Positions 36,211-44,417 of a stretch of DNA of 64,000 nucleotides are shown one piece after another (the first letter of the stretch is position 1; the number at the start of each line of letters is the position of its first letter). The notes below the pieces were generated by a model. It was not told the origin of the DNA and did not search any database. It worked only from the letters and a program-made list of their open reading frames with translations. The DNA is from Saccharibacter floricola DSM 15669 (GTDB lineage Bacteria; Pseudomonadota; Alphaproteobacteria; Acetobacterales; Acetobacteraceae), in NCBI RefSeq assembly GCF_000378165.1, contig NZ_KB899339.1, positions 52,048 through 116,047 on the forward strand, read 5' to 3'. The translations under genes and the position numbers were made by a program.

Positions 36211-36284
36211 CTATGGGCTGGGGTATGACAGGGTGGCACTGCCGTGGCTGTCACATTCCCCCAGCACTATAGAGTGCCCCATAG
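36211..36284 (-). ncRNA. Candidate structured RNA (three-way junction) in the cyd operon 3' region
   Basis: A 7-bp closing stem, CTATGGG (36211-36217) with CCCATAG (36278-36284), encloses two hairpins. The first pairs CTGGGG (36218-36223) with CCCCAG (36259-36264) and GACAG (36227-36231) with CTGTC (36248-36252). The second pairs CACT (36265-36268) with AGTG (36273-36276). The total of 74 bases resembles a tRNA in size but lacks tRNA loops. On the minus strand it is followed 23 bases later by the terminator, so it could be the body of a 3'-UTR-derived sRNA. Pairing was worked out by eye. Confidence 0.35.
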
Positions 36285-36318
36285 AGCAGGGTGATAAAGG
36301 AAAGCGTTTATTGAGCGA

Positions 36319-36417
36319 TCACGGCTCTATGCGTTTCATAATCACAACGGCAGCGAGGTAAACAGCAAGATAAACAAAGGGAATAAAGAAGATAATGCCT
36401 TCTAGGTCACCCATCAT
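36319..36417 (-). CDS. 32-residue membrane peptide at the end of the cyd operon
   Basis: Starts MMGDLEGIIFFIPFVY and ends VVIMKRIEP, with one membrane helix. The ATGATG start overlaps the stop of the cydX-like gene (TGA), and AGGAG lies about 8 bases upstream. Coupling to cydX suggests an accessory subunit or assembly factor of the bd oxidase, in the manner of the small CydH/CydY or DUF2474 peptides. It has no clear similarity to these that I can show by eye. Confidence 0.6.
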   Translation of the reverse strand: MMGDLEGIIFFIPFVYLAVYLAAVVIMKRIEP

Positions 36418-36632
36418 GGTTGTGTCTCCTTGTTCTGGTCGTGGTCTTGATTGTTTTGGGCTTCAAAGAGAACGGCCCCTGTAGCGGAGATGAGCACGAT
36501 CATCACCGTGCCGACAACCCAAGCGAAATACCACGGGCCTTGGTCGCCAACGAAGACAGCAAAGAGCAGGGCGATGACGAGCGCAGCCCCAAGGCCTGCG
36601 AGTTTCAACAAGGATGGAAATTGAGCAAACAT
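36414..36632 (-). CDS. cydX: CydX-like bd oxidase small subunit with an added N-terminal helix
   Basis: 72 residues from the ATG at 36632, which follows AAGGAGG. Residues 34-38 are WYFAW, and the GPWYFAWVVGT start of the second helix matches CydX (which normally begins MWYFAWxLG). An extra hydrophobic helix (about residues 10-29) precedes it, so the protein is about twice the usual CydX length. CydX stabilises the haems of cytochrome bd. It lies 10 bases after cydB. The C-terminal tail is polar (NNQDHDQNKETQ). Confidence 0.75.
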   Translation of the reverse strand: MFAQFPSLLKLAGLGAALVIALLFAVFVGDQGPWYFAWVVGTVMIVLISATGAVLFEAQNNQDHDQNKETQP

Positions 36633-36642
36633 AAGCCCCTCC

Positions 36643-37782
36643 TTAATAGCTATCGTGACTATTGATGACGTCATGCACACTCACGCGGCCGCGCATGACA
36701 TGGTAACACCAAGAGGTGTACGAGAGGATGAGTGGAATGAAGATGCAGCTCACAACCAACATCGCGGTGAGGCCATAGGCGCTGCCTGTGGCATTCCATG
36801 TGCTGAGGCTTTGGTCTGGTGCTGTGGATGATGGCATGAGGAAGGGGAACATCGCAGCGCCGATTGTCCCGATGGTACCGATCCAAGAGCCCGCACCCAG
36901 CCACCAAGCAAGCCCGACATGGTCACGGCGGAGGCAGAAAGAACTCGCCACCATGCAGAATGTTCCCATAATGGGGATCAGCCAGAGCAATGGATGGGCT
37001 GTGAAATGTGTCAGCCATGCACCTTTTACCATGGCGACATGTTGGCCATGCAGTGGGTTGGCTGGCATGTTGGGATCTACCGGAGCGGTCAACATAAAGC
37101 CCTTGATGCTGTGAACCCAGACGCCACCAATCACAAAGAGCAGGGCCGCGACAAGTCCACCGAAGGAGCTATACTGTTTCGCGCGTGAGTAGATGGGCTC
37201 TTCTGCACGCAGCATCAGCATCGCCCCGCCTTGCTGCACGCTGAGTGAGACGCTCATAAGACCGCAGAGGATGGCAAAGGGATTGAGCAAGTATGACCAG
37301 AAGCTCTCATCTTGGATATATTGCCCCGTCCACAGAAAGTGATAGCCAACCCCTTGGAGGACATTCCCAAAGGCCGCACCGAAGACGAACATCGGTACAA
37401 AACCCGAGATGAGGAAAGCACTATCCCATCCTGCGCGCCAATGCTTATTTTCCACTTTAGAGCGATACTCAAAGGCTACGGGGCGCAAGATCATGCTAAA
37501 GAGCAGCAGGATCATCACCACGTAAAAGATGGAAAAAGACGTGCCATAAAGGGAGGGGAACGCTGCGAAGATGGAGCCGCCTCCCAAGACGAACCAGACT
37601 TGGTTTCCGTCCCAATGAGGGCCGATAATGTTGAGCATGGTGCGGCGTTCGGGGTCAGTGCGGCCGACAAAGCGCAGAAGTGTGCCGACGCCCATATCCA
37701 TTCCAACCATCAGCCCAAGCGCTGACAGGAGGAAGCCTAAGATCCCCGTCCAGAGAAGTTTAAGAATAACATAAGCCGTCAT
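36643..37782 (-). CDS. cydB: Cytochrome bd ubiquinol oxidase subunit II
   Basis: 379 residues, close to the usual CydB length, with eight to nine membrane helices. GPHWDGNQVWFVLGGGSIFA carries the typical Trp-Asp-Gly-Asn-Gln-Val-Trp motif, followed by FEYRSKVENKHWRAGWD. The start ATG overlaps the cydA stop as TGATG, giving translational coupling. With CydA it forms the oxygen-reducing quinol oxidase of the inner membrane. Confidence 0.96.
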   Translation of the reverse strand: MTAYVILKLLWTGILGFLLSALGLMVGMDMGVGTLLRFVGRTDPERRTMLNIIGPHWDGNQVWFVLGGGSIFAAFPSLYGTSFSIFYVVMILLLFSMILRPVAFEYRSKVENKHWRAGWDSAFLISGFVPMFVFGAAFGNVLQGVGYHFLWTGQYIQDESFWSYLLNPFAILCGLMSVSLSVQQGGAMLMLRAEEPIYSRAKQYSSFGGLVAALLFVIGGVWVHSIKGFMLTAPVDPNMPANPLHGQHVAMVKGAWLTHFTAHPLLWLIPIMGTFCMVASSFCLRRDHVGLAWWLGAGSWIGTIGTIGAAMFPFLMPSSTAPDQSLSTWNATGSAYGLTAMLVVSCIFIPLILSYTSWCYHVMRGRVSVHDVINSHDSY

Positions 37783-39395
37783 CAGAAGCGCCCTCCTTGT
37801 GCGTTATGCAGGCCTGAAAGCATCGGGTCGGTGCTTGGCGTTTCGTGGGATGTATGGTCCTGCGGGCCACGGCGTGCGTAGCGGAACATCAGATAAAACT
37901 CTGCGATAATCAGCGCGCTGTAGAGGAGGATGAAGCCAATCAGTGAGAAGGTCATATACCCGACTGTATGGCTGGAAGAAGACAGGAAGGTCGGCAGACG
38001 ATCAAACACTGTCCAAGGTTGACGCCCTGCTTCTGCGGTCACCCATCCAAACTCTGTTGCCATGACAGGCAGAGGAATGGCCCATACAGCAATACGAAGC
38101 AGCCAACGGTTGCTCTCAAGCTGATTACGCAGGCTGAAGAAGGTGGAGAAAGCAAAGAAGATGAAGAAGAACCCACCTAGAGCCACCATGATGCGGAAAG
38201 CCCAGAAGGTAGCGAACACATTCGGCAGAATATCCGGCTGTGTTTGTTTGACGACGCGCTCAAGGTCAGCCTCAGTGATGGCGCTGGTGTCTTGGTTGGG
38301 ACTATGACGCATGGCGAGAAAGCCAAAGCCCATATCGTCTTCATGCGCGCGGAAGGTTGCGAGATCCGTGCTGGAATGGCTATCACCATAGCGTTTGAGC
38401 GCATTGATCGCGATAATGCCGGAGCGGATGCGTGGTGCTGCTTGGTCTTCAAGCTCGTGCATACCGGTGACTGGCTGGTCAAAACTATGCGTAATGAGCG
38501 GGGTCAGCACAAACGGAACACCGATCTCAAGATGGTTTTCTTGCTTGGCATCATCGGGTAAGGCGAAAGCCGCCCACGGTGCATAGGGTGGTTTTGACGT
38601 ATGCCATAGCCCTTCGATCGCGGCGATTTTGGTCGGTTGTTTTGCGTAGTCCATCCGGCCCAAGACGTCCCCTAAGGTGATGACGGCGACCGAAGAGACC
38701 AGCCCAAAAAGGGTGGCGATACGGAAGGAGCGGAGCGCAAGCTCACGATGACGTCCACGCAGGAGATAGAAGGCGCTGATCCCCATAATGAGCATCGCAG
38801 CGCAGACATAACCGGCAACAGAGGTGTGAACAAACTTCGCTTGAGCGTCTTCACTAAAGACGAGCTCAACAAAGCTGTCGAACTGCATCCGCATGGTATC
38901 GGGGTCAAAATGCGTGCCTGTAGGGACATTCATGCCCGCATTGGCGATCAGGATCCACAGGGCGGAAAGGTTAGACCCCACGGCAACAAGAAAGGTCACG
39001 GCCAAATGAGCGGGGCGGCTGAGGCGATCCCACCCAAAGACCATGAGGCCGATGAAGGTCGATTCCATAAAGAACGCCATCAGCCCTTCAATGGCGAGTG
39101 GTGTGCCGAACATATCGCCAAAGAAGTGGGAATACATCGACCAGTTAGTGCCGAACTCAAACTCCATCGTCAGCCCGGTTGCCACGCCGAGGGCAAAGTT
39201 GATGGCAAAGAGATGGCCCCAAAATTTGGCCATATCACGGTAAATACGACGACCGGTGATGACGTAAACAGTCTCGATCGCGGCAACAAGGAAGGTCAGC
39301 CCCAAGGTGAGGGGGACAAACATAAAATGGTAGAGCGCTGTCATCGCAAATTGAAAGCGAGACAGGTCAACGACATGGGGATTGATAAAATCCAC
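37782..39395 (-). CDS. cydA: Cytochrome bd ubiquinol oxidase subunit I
   Basis: 537 residues from a GTG at 39395, preceded by AGGAG at 6 bases; upstream in-frame ATGs would add a Pro/Arg-rich non-conserved leader. The haem b595/d ligand region is at the start (LSRFQFAMTALYHFMFVPL). The quinol-binding GRQPW motif is in TAEAGRQPWTVFDRLPTFLS. The periplasmic Q-loop between KIAAIEGLWHT and the GFGFLAMRHSP segment is long, as in E. coli-type CydA. It has high oxygen affinity and does not pump protons. Confidence 0.96.
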   Translation of the reverse strand: MDFINPHVVDLSRFQFAMTALYHFMFVPLTLGLTFLVAAIETVYVITGRRIYRDMAKFWGHLFAINFALGVATGLTMEFEFGTNWSMYSHFFGDMFGTPLAIEGLMAFFMESTFIGLMVFGWDRLSRPAHLAVTFLVAVGSNLSALWILIANAGMNVPTGTHFDPDTMRMQFDSFVELVFSEDAQAKFVHTSVAGYVCAAMLIMGISAFYLLRGRHRELALRSFRIATLFGLVSSVAVITLGDVLGRMDYAKQPTKIAAIEGLWHTSKPPYAPWAAFALPDDAKQENHLEIGVPFVLTPLITHSFDQPVTGMHELEDQAAPRIRSGIIAINALKRYGDSHSSTDLATFRAHEDDMGFGFLAMRHSPNQDTSAITEADLERVVKQTQPDILPNVFATFWAFRIMVALGGFFFIFFAFSTFFSLRNQLESNRWLLRIAVWAIPLPVMATEFGWVTAEAGRQPWTVFDRLPTFLSSSSHTVGYMTFSLIGFILLYSALIIAEFYLMFRYARRGPQDHTSHETPSTDPMLSGLHNAQGGRF

Positions 39396-39552
39396 TGCAA
39401 ACTCCTGTTTCTCGAAGGGGGCATGGACAGAGCACGCTAGGGTAAAGGGCGGAGATGCTCCCCGGATGGGCCGTCGTCGAAAGAGAGAGAGCGGCAGGGC
39501 CCAGCCAGAAAGCATCACCTTCTGTCAGGTTGGGTATGTATGGGGGCTTAAC

Positions 39553-41250
39553 TCATCGCTCACCCCCTTCCTCGGCGATGAGGGCGCCATTATGCAGCCT
39601 GAACACGCGGTTCATAAAAGGGAGGGGTTCTGGCCTATGGGTAATGCACAGTACACCCGCTTGGGGTAATGCGGCGAGCACATTGTCTATAATGTGTGTG
39701 CCCATAGAGGGAGGGAGGCTCTCAGTCGGTTCATCCAGCACGAGGAAGGATGGGCGACGTAGAACGATTTGCGCGAGGGCGAGGCGGCGCATTTGCCCGC
39801 CGGAAAGCCGTGTGCCGTGCTCTCCACAGAGTGTGTCCAACCCTTGCGGCATGGCGTTGACCTCTTCATGGAGGTCAACAATGTGCAGGGCTGCGATCAT
39901 CTGTGCTTCGGTCGCTTGTGGATCCGCCATAAGCAGATTGCGCCTCACACTGCCTTGGAAGAGATGAGGCGTTTGACTGAGCATCCCAATCTCGTGAGAA
40001 AGCTGCTCGGTTGTAAAATGATTGAGCGGTTTATCTCCGAGTGTGACACTCCCATGATCGGGGTCGATCAGCCGCATGATGAGGCGAGAAATGGTCGATT
40101 TTCCCGCGCCAGAAGGGCCGGTGATGGCACAGCGTTCCCCCGGTGCGAGACTGAAGGTGACATCGTTCAGCACTTTGTGCCCACCGAGAGAGAGCTGGAC
40201 ATGACGGAGGGCTAAAGGCGCGTGCTGGGGGAGGGCTACTGGTGTGGATGGCTCTGGCGTGGCGATGGGAAGAGCACAGAGGGCACCAGCCCGTTGCGCG
40301 GCTTGAACAAAGCGTTCATAGGCCAAACGAGCCTCCATCAAAGGCGCGATCATCTCAAAAGCGGCGAGAACCCCCATCGCCAGCATAGGGAGTTGCGCTG
40401 TTGTGAGGTGCCCAGCCTGCAGGGCTTCAGAGGCACAGAAGAGCACGCCTAAAACGCACAGCATGGTGAGGATGGGCAGCAGTTGCCGCACGATATGGGA
40501 GCGCCATGCTTGCCCTAAAATAAGGCGGTTGACCGTTGTTTGGCGCTGGTGCAGGCGGCCCATACAGCGCTGGGCTGCACCATTAGCCAGAATATCGGCC
40601 ATGCCTTGTAAGGTCTCCAACATATCCGCGTGCAGACGGGCCGTATTCTCTCTTTGCTTTTGAGAAAGTGGGTCTGTCAGCACACCGATCAGCCATGGGA
40701 GGGCGAGGCCACCAACGCTTAATCCAATGGCGAGCACAAGGCCGCTGGCTGGGTTGAACAGGCTGGTCACACCGACAGCGACGAGAGCGCCCACGAGGGC
40801 GGTGCCGACAGGCAGACCTACATCAAGGGGGAACTGCCCAAGCTGCTCGGTGTCATGGACGAAGCGTGACAGGACATCACCGCTGCGCGCCTGTGTTGCC
40901 AGACTTTCTGAGCGTGGGGCGAGGGTTTTAAAGCTCCAGACACGTAGCTTTCCCGTCACACGGAGGGCGGCATCATGAGTGATGAGCCGTTCCCCATAGC
41001 GGGCCACGATGCGCACGGTCGCAAAGAAGCGCACACCAGCGGCGGGCAGCGTGATGTTGAACATATTTTGTGCCACGATCCCGCCTATTCCCGCGGCTGC
41101 CGCGCCTGCTAAGAGCCAGCCGGAGAGAAAAAGCAGCCCAAAGCTCGCCAAAGACGCCAAGCATGAAAGAACACACCCAGCAAACAAGACACCGCGTGCT
41201 TGGCGGAGGAAAGGACGGATGGAAAAAGCGGACGGTGACGGTTGGGTCAT
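39553..41250 (-). CDS. cydC: Thiol reductant ABC exporter subunit CydC
   Basis: 565 residues from the ATG at 41250, which overlaps the cydD stop as ATGA. Six membrane helices start at about residue 16 with LSGWLLAGAAAAG and NMFNITLPAAGVRFFAT, then TVRIVARYGERLITHDAALR, typical of CydC. The nucleotide-binding domain has Walker A GPSGAGKST, signature LSGGQMRRLALAQ and Walker B FLVLDEPTESL. With CydD it exports glutathione/cysteine needed to assemble the bd oxidase. Confidence 0.93.
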   Translation of the reverse strand: MTQPSPSAFSIRPFLRQARGVLFAGCVLSCLASLASFGLLFLSGWLLAGAAAAGIGGIVAQNMFNITLPAAGVRFFATVRIVARYGERLITHDAALRVTGKLRVWSFKTLAPRSESLATQARSGDVLSRFVHDTEQLGQFPLDVGLPVGTALVGALVAVGVTSLFNPASGLVLAIGLSVGGLALPWLIGVLTDPLSQKQRENTARLHADMLETLQGMADILANGAAQRCMGRLHQRQTTVNRLILGQAWRSHIVRQLLPILTMLCVLGVLFCASEALQAGHLTTAQLPMLAMGVLAAFEMIAPLMEARLAYERFVQAAQRAGALCALPIATPEPSTPVALPQHAPLALRHVQLSLGGHKVLNDVTFSLAPGERCAITGPSGAGKSTISRLIMRLIDPDHGSVTLGDKPLNHFTTEQLSHEIGMLSQTPHLFQGSVRRNLLMADPQATEAQMIAALHIVDLHEEVNAMPQGLDTLCGEHGTRLSGGQMRRLALAQIVLRRPSFLVLDEPTESLPPSMGTHIIDNVLAALPQAGVLCITHRPEPLPFMNRVFRLHNGALIAEEGGER

Positions 41251-42923
41251 GAGACCGCTCCTGTTTGTGCCCATGCCCCGTTACTCAGCGTCAGAGTTTG
41301 TTGAGCGTAACGGGTGAGGTCAGAGCGATGGGCAATGACGACGCAGACCCGCCCGCTGCTGGCATGCGCGATGGCGTCTGCCACATGGGCGGCATTGGTG
41401 GCGTCGAGATCAGCTGTAGGTTCATCAAAGAGCAGAAGCTGAGGGGCACGAAGCAGGGCGCGAGCCAGAGCCAGCCGGCGGATCTGCCCTGCTGAAAGCG
41501 GCGCGCCGCGTTCCCCCAAAGAGGTCTGGAGGCCTTCAGGAAGGGTCGCGATAATGTCGCTCATGCCGGCCTGTTGTACGACGTCATGCAGGGCGTCTTC
41601 GGTGGCATGAGGCGAGGCGAGGCGTAGATTATCAGCGATAGTGCCTGCAAGCAGGAAGGGGCTTTGCGGTACCCAGCCAATCGTGAGGGATGCCAGAGGG
41701 CATTCTGTGCCGTCTGCACGCTGTGCGTTGCCTTGGCCGGAACGGAGCGGCATCATCCCTAATAGAACACGCAGGAGCGTCGTTTTGCCGCTGCCGCTGG
41801 GCCCGGTAATGACGGTAAGCTGATCGCGGTTAAAGTGAGCGGAGAGGCTGTGAAGCACGTCGGGTTCGTCGCCATATCCTGCGCATAGCTTTTCAAGTTG
41901 CACGCTCTGAAGAGGAGCGGATGTGGAAGACGGACGGTCGGTCTGACATAACGGTGGAAGGGTGAAGAGCTCTGCGATCGGGGTAAAGGCACTTTGGGCA
42001 TTTTGACGGTCATGGTAGCTGGCAGAAAAACTGCGCAGCGGCATGAAAAACTCAGGGGCGAGCAGCAGCACAAAGAACGCCTCTTGGAAGGCCACTGTTC
42101 CGTTTAGCAGACGGGCTCCAAACAGCACAGCGACCAACGCGATTGACAGGCTGGAGAAGAACTCCAGCACGGCAGAGGTGAGAAACGCGACCCGCATAAC
42201 CGCCATCGTGCTGCGCCGATGCGCGTGGGTCTGATGAGCGAGGATGGTTAACCCATCGCGCGTGCGCCCAAACAGACGCAGCGTGGTCAGCCCTTGGAGT
42301 GTATCAAGAAAAGAAGCGCCGAGAAGGAGAAGCTCTGTCCATTTGCGATCCATCAAGCTTTGGGCACTATACCCCACAAGAGCCATAAAAAGGGGAATAA
42401 GCGGCCCTGTGATGGCAAGGATCAGCAGGCTCCACCCGTCAAGCTTGGCCACCATTGCCAAGATAAGCAAAGGGGTGACGAGCATGGCCGCTGCTCGGGT
42501 CATGTAGCGGGATATATAGGAGTGGAGGGCCTCAATCCCTTCAGAGAGGAGAGTGGCCATGCGGCCACTATCCTGGCCAGACAGCCCCACCGGCCCCACA
42601 CGGAAAAGATGCTCCATGGCTTCCATGCGTAAGGAGGAGGTGACGGTTTGGCCCGCATAATCACCCAGCGTATCGGCACTGCCCTGACAGAGGGCGCGGA
42701 GCACGACACAGCCTATGAGAAGCCCTGCATAAGGGAGGTCGTTGAGTGCGTGATGATGACGAAAGGCGAGGTCGGTAATGATGTGCGCAAGAATTCCCAT
42801 CTGCGCGATGAGAAAAACAGCGCCACCACCACCGAGCATGACAGACCCCGCAAGTGGTACAGCGGCAAGGCGCGTCAGACGGGATAATGTCTGCGGCGCT
42901 CTGGCGTGAAGGCGGGGTGTCAT
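41247..42923 (-). CDS. cydD: Thiol reductant ABC exporter subunit CydD
   Basis: 558 residues with N-terminal membrane domain (QGSADTLGDYAGQTVTSSLR, FFVLLLAPEFFMPLRSFSAS, the usual CydD helix 6 region) and ATPase domain: Walker A GPSGSGKTT, signature LSAGQIRRLALARAL and Walker B LLLFDEPTADLD. It is the first gene of cydD-cydC-cydA-cydB-cydX. The signature has LSAGQ instead of LSGGQ, which is common in CydD. The upstream region contains a perfect FNR box. Confidence 0.93.
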   Translation of the reverse strand: MTPRLHARAPQTLSRLTRLAAVPLAGSVMLGGGGAVFLIAQMGILAHIITDLAFRHHHALNDLPYAGLLIGCVVLRALCQGSADTLGDYAGQTVTSSLRMEAMEHLFRVGPVGLSGQDSGRMATLLSEGIEALHSYISRYMTRAAAMLVTPLLILAMVAKLDGWSLLILAITGPLIPLFMALVGYSAQSLMDRKWTELLLLGASFLDTLQGLTTLRLFGRTRDGLTILAHQTHAHRRSTMAVMRVAFLTSAVLEFFSSLSIALVAVLFGARLLNGTVAFQEAFFVLLLAPEFFMPLRSFSASYHDRQNAQSAFTPIAELFTLPPLCQTDRPSSTSAPLQSVQLEKLCAGYGDEPDVLHSLSAHFNRDQLTVITGPSGSGKTTLLRVLLGMMPLRSGQGNAQRADGTECPLASLTIGWVPQSPFLLAGTIADNLRLASPHATEDALHDVVQQAGMSDIIATLPEGLQTSLGERGAPLSAGQIRRLALARALLRAPQLLLFDEPTADLDATNAAHVADAIAHASSGRVCVVIAHRSDLTRYAQQTLTLSNGAWAQTGAVS

Positions 42924-43054
42924 GAAGAGCCTCCGAAGGTGACAATAGGTTCAGCACAGATGTTTGGCTGAACGAGTAGATTGACTTAACAAAATCACTT
43001 TATCGCCATAATCAAGCCCAAACAGCTTAATTTTCTGCGAGAAAATAAATTTTT

Positions 43055-43068
43055 TTGATATATATCAA
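43055..43068. promoter_or_regulatory. FNR/Anr-type operator between cydD and the peroxiredoxin gene
   Basis: TTGATATATATCAA is a perfect palindrome matching the TTGAT-N4-ATCAA FNR consensus. It lies 132 bases upstream of cydD and 156 bases before the peroxiredoxin start at 43224. For the rightward gene, TATAAA at 43096-43101 could be the -10, placing the box near -44. FNR-type oxygen sensors activate bd oxidase genes at low oxygen in many proteobacteria, so regulation of one or both directions is likely. Confidence 0.75.
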
Positions 43069-43223
43069 ATTAAAAAATGGCAGAAAACTGCTTCGTATAA
43101 AGGGTATTTAAGGATAAAACAAAAATATAAAAAAAGGTGATTAATGAAAAAACTTAATTCACATTCTGAGATTCGCGTGAGAGAATGAGTTTCCTTCTTC
43201 AGACGATGAAAGAGCGACAAGCG

Positions 43224-43901
43224 ATGAATGAGGCAGGGGATGACCCGGTAATACCGCCGTTGCGTATTGGTGAGAAAGCACCGGATTTTCGGGCACGAAC
43301 GACGCAAGGAATGGTGACATTAGGAGGATTGCGCGGGCGTTGGGTAATCCTCATGGCACATCCTGCGTCTTTTACTCCTGTTTGTACGAGTGAATTTATC
43401 GCGATGGCGCACCATGAACCAGCCTTCCGCCGGCGCAACTGCGTCGTTCTGGGGTTGTCAGTCGATAGTTTGGCGTCTCATTTAGCGTGGGTTGACCTCA
43501 TTAAAGAGCGCTTTGATGTGGAAATTCCGTTCCCGATTATTGAAGACCCTTCCCTAGAGCTTTCGCGGATTTACGGCATGTTGGATCCTTCCGCTCAAGA
43601 TAGTGCGACAGCACGTGCTGTGCGGGTGATCGACCCAGAAGGGGTCTTACAAGCAAGCCTGACATATCCGGCAACGGTGGGGCGCTCTATTGCGGAGATG
43701 CTGCGTTTGTTAGAGGCCCTTCAGGAGGTGGAGCGTTCTCACGTCGTAACCCCAGAAGGATGGCACCCCGGCCAACCAACACTTGCGCCGCCCGCTCAAA
43801 CGCAGCAATCGATGCGTCAGCGGGGGAGGAGTTGGTTTCTTCACCCCAAAGGAAATGAATGTGCCGGCCGATTATCCCAAGAAGATGATGAGGAGGGATG
43901 A
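43224..43901 (+). CDS. Peroxiredoxin (1-Cys type, Prx6-like)
   Basis: About 225 residues from the ATG at 43224 (AAAGAG upstream); ATGs at 43185 and 43206 are also in frame. The active site reads HPASFTPVCTSEFIAMA, the P-x-x-x-T-x-x-C peroxidatic motif of Prx1/6 enzymes. The mid part VLGLSVDSLASHLAWVDLIK is family-typical. It would reduce peroxides with a thiol donor. The next gene, an ArsR regulator, overlaps its end by 4 bases. The C-terminal 40 residues (Pro/Gln-rich, then Arg/Glu-rich) are an unusual extension. Confidence 0.88.
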   Translation: MNEAGDDPVIPPLRIGEKAPDFRARTTQGMVTLGGLRGRWVILMAHPASFTPVCTSEFIAMAHHEPAFRRRNCVVLGLSVDSLASHLAWVDLIKERFDVEIPFPIIEDPSLELSRIYGMLDPSAQDSATARAVRVIDPEGVLQASLTYPATVGRSIAEMLRLLEALQEVERSHVVTPEGWHPGQPTLAPPAQTQQSMRQRGRSWFLHPKGNECAGRLSQEDDEEG

Positions 43902-44320
43902 TGGCAGAGACAAACCAAGAGCTATTACGTCACAGAGTGCCAGTGACGGAGGAGCAGTGTCGCTCCTTAGCAGAAGAGATGCGTATGCTGGCTCAACCGC
44001 AACGGTTGATGATTCTCCTCTTATTACGCCAACAACGCTGCATGGTCGCTGATATTGAGCGTTTAACGGGGATCACCCAACCGATGTTGAGCCAGTATTT
44101 AGGGCAGCTGAGACGGGCTGAGCTTGTCGTTTCTGAGCGTGTTGGGAGAAAGATTTTCTACAGGCTAGCCCAGACGGTCACGGCGCAAAAGGCTCAGGAT
44201 TTATTGACGATTTTGGTGCCAGAGAGATCATCAGACGGTGCTGCGGACGAGGAAAAAAGCGTGTCTTCTGAAGAGTGGCCTTCTCATGGTCATGGGGCCA
44301 TGTTTGCTCAGTTATTATAA
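43898..44320 (+). CDS. ArsR-family winged-helix regulator, possible thiol/persulfide sensor
   Basis: 140 residues. The winged helix covers about residues 22-95: AEEMRMLAQPQRLMILLLLR, IERLTGITQPMLSQYLGQLR (recognition helix) and RVGRKIFYRLAQ (wing). Two cysteines, at residues 21 and 48 (EEQC, QRCMVADI), lie near positions used by BigR/SqrR-type persulfide sensors rather than the ELCVCDL metal site. The start overlaps the peroxiredoxin stop. Autoregulation and control of the peroxiredoxin are plausible. Whether it also acts on the divergent cyd promoter is unknown. Confidence 0.8.
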   Translation: MMAETNQELLRHRVPVTEEQCRSLAEEMRMLAQPQRLMILLLLRQQRCMVADIERLTGITQPMLSQYLGQLRRAELVVSERVGRKIFYRLAQTVTAQKAQDLLTILVPERSSDGAADEEKSVSSEEWPSHGHGAMFAQLL

Positions 44321-44360
44321 GCGTTCACTGCGCTGAGACTGCGGTATTGCAGTGCCCCAA

Positions 44361-44401
44361 TAAAAAACGCCCCACCGGGTCACCATGACCAGATGGGGCG
44401 T
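44361..44401 (-). terminator. Intrinsic terminator after the MscS gene
   Basis: ACGCCCCA (44367-44374) pairs with TGGGGCGT (44394-44401), and inside it GGTCA (44378-44382) pairs with TGACC (44386-44390). On the minus strand TTTTTTA follows the stem. The opposite side may also help end the peroxiredoxin-arsR unit. Confidence 0.85.
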
Positions 44402-44417
44402 GTGTTATAGAGCCGTT

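Noticed and set aside
36211..36284. tRNA gene in the cyd operon 3' region
   Set aside because: The size and 7-bp closing stem fit, but there is no anticodon arm in the right place, no T-loop TTCGA motif and the second hairpin has a 4-base loop.
38748..39440. Long plus-strand open frame opposite cydA
   Set aside because: It is fully antisense to the conserved cydA gene and has no recognisable domain.
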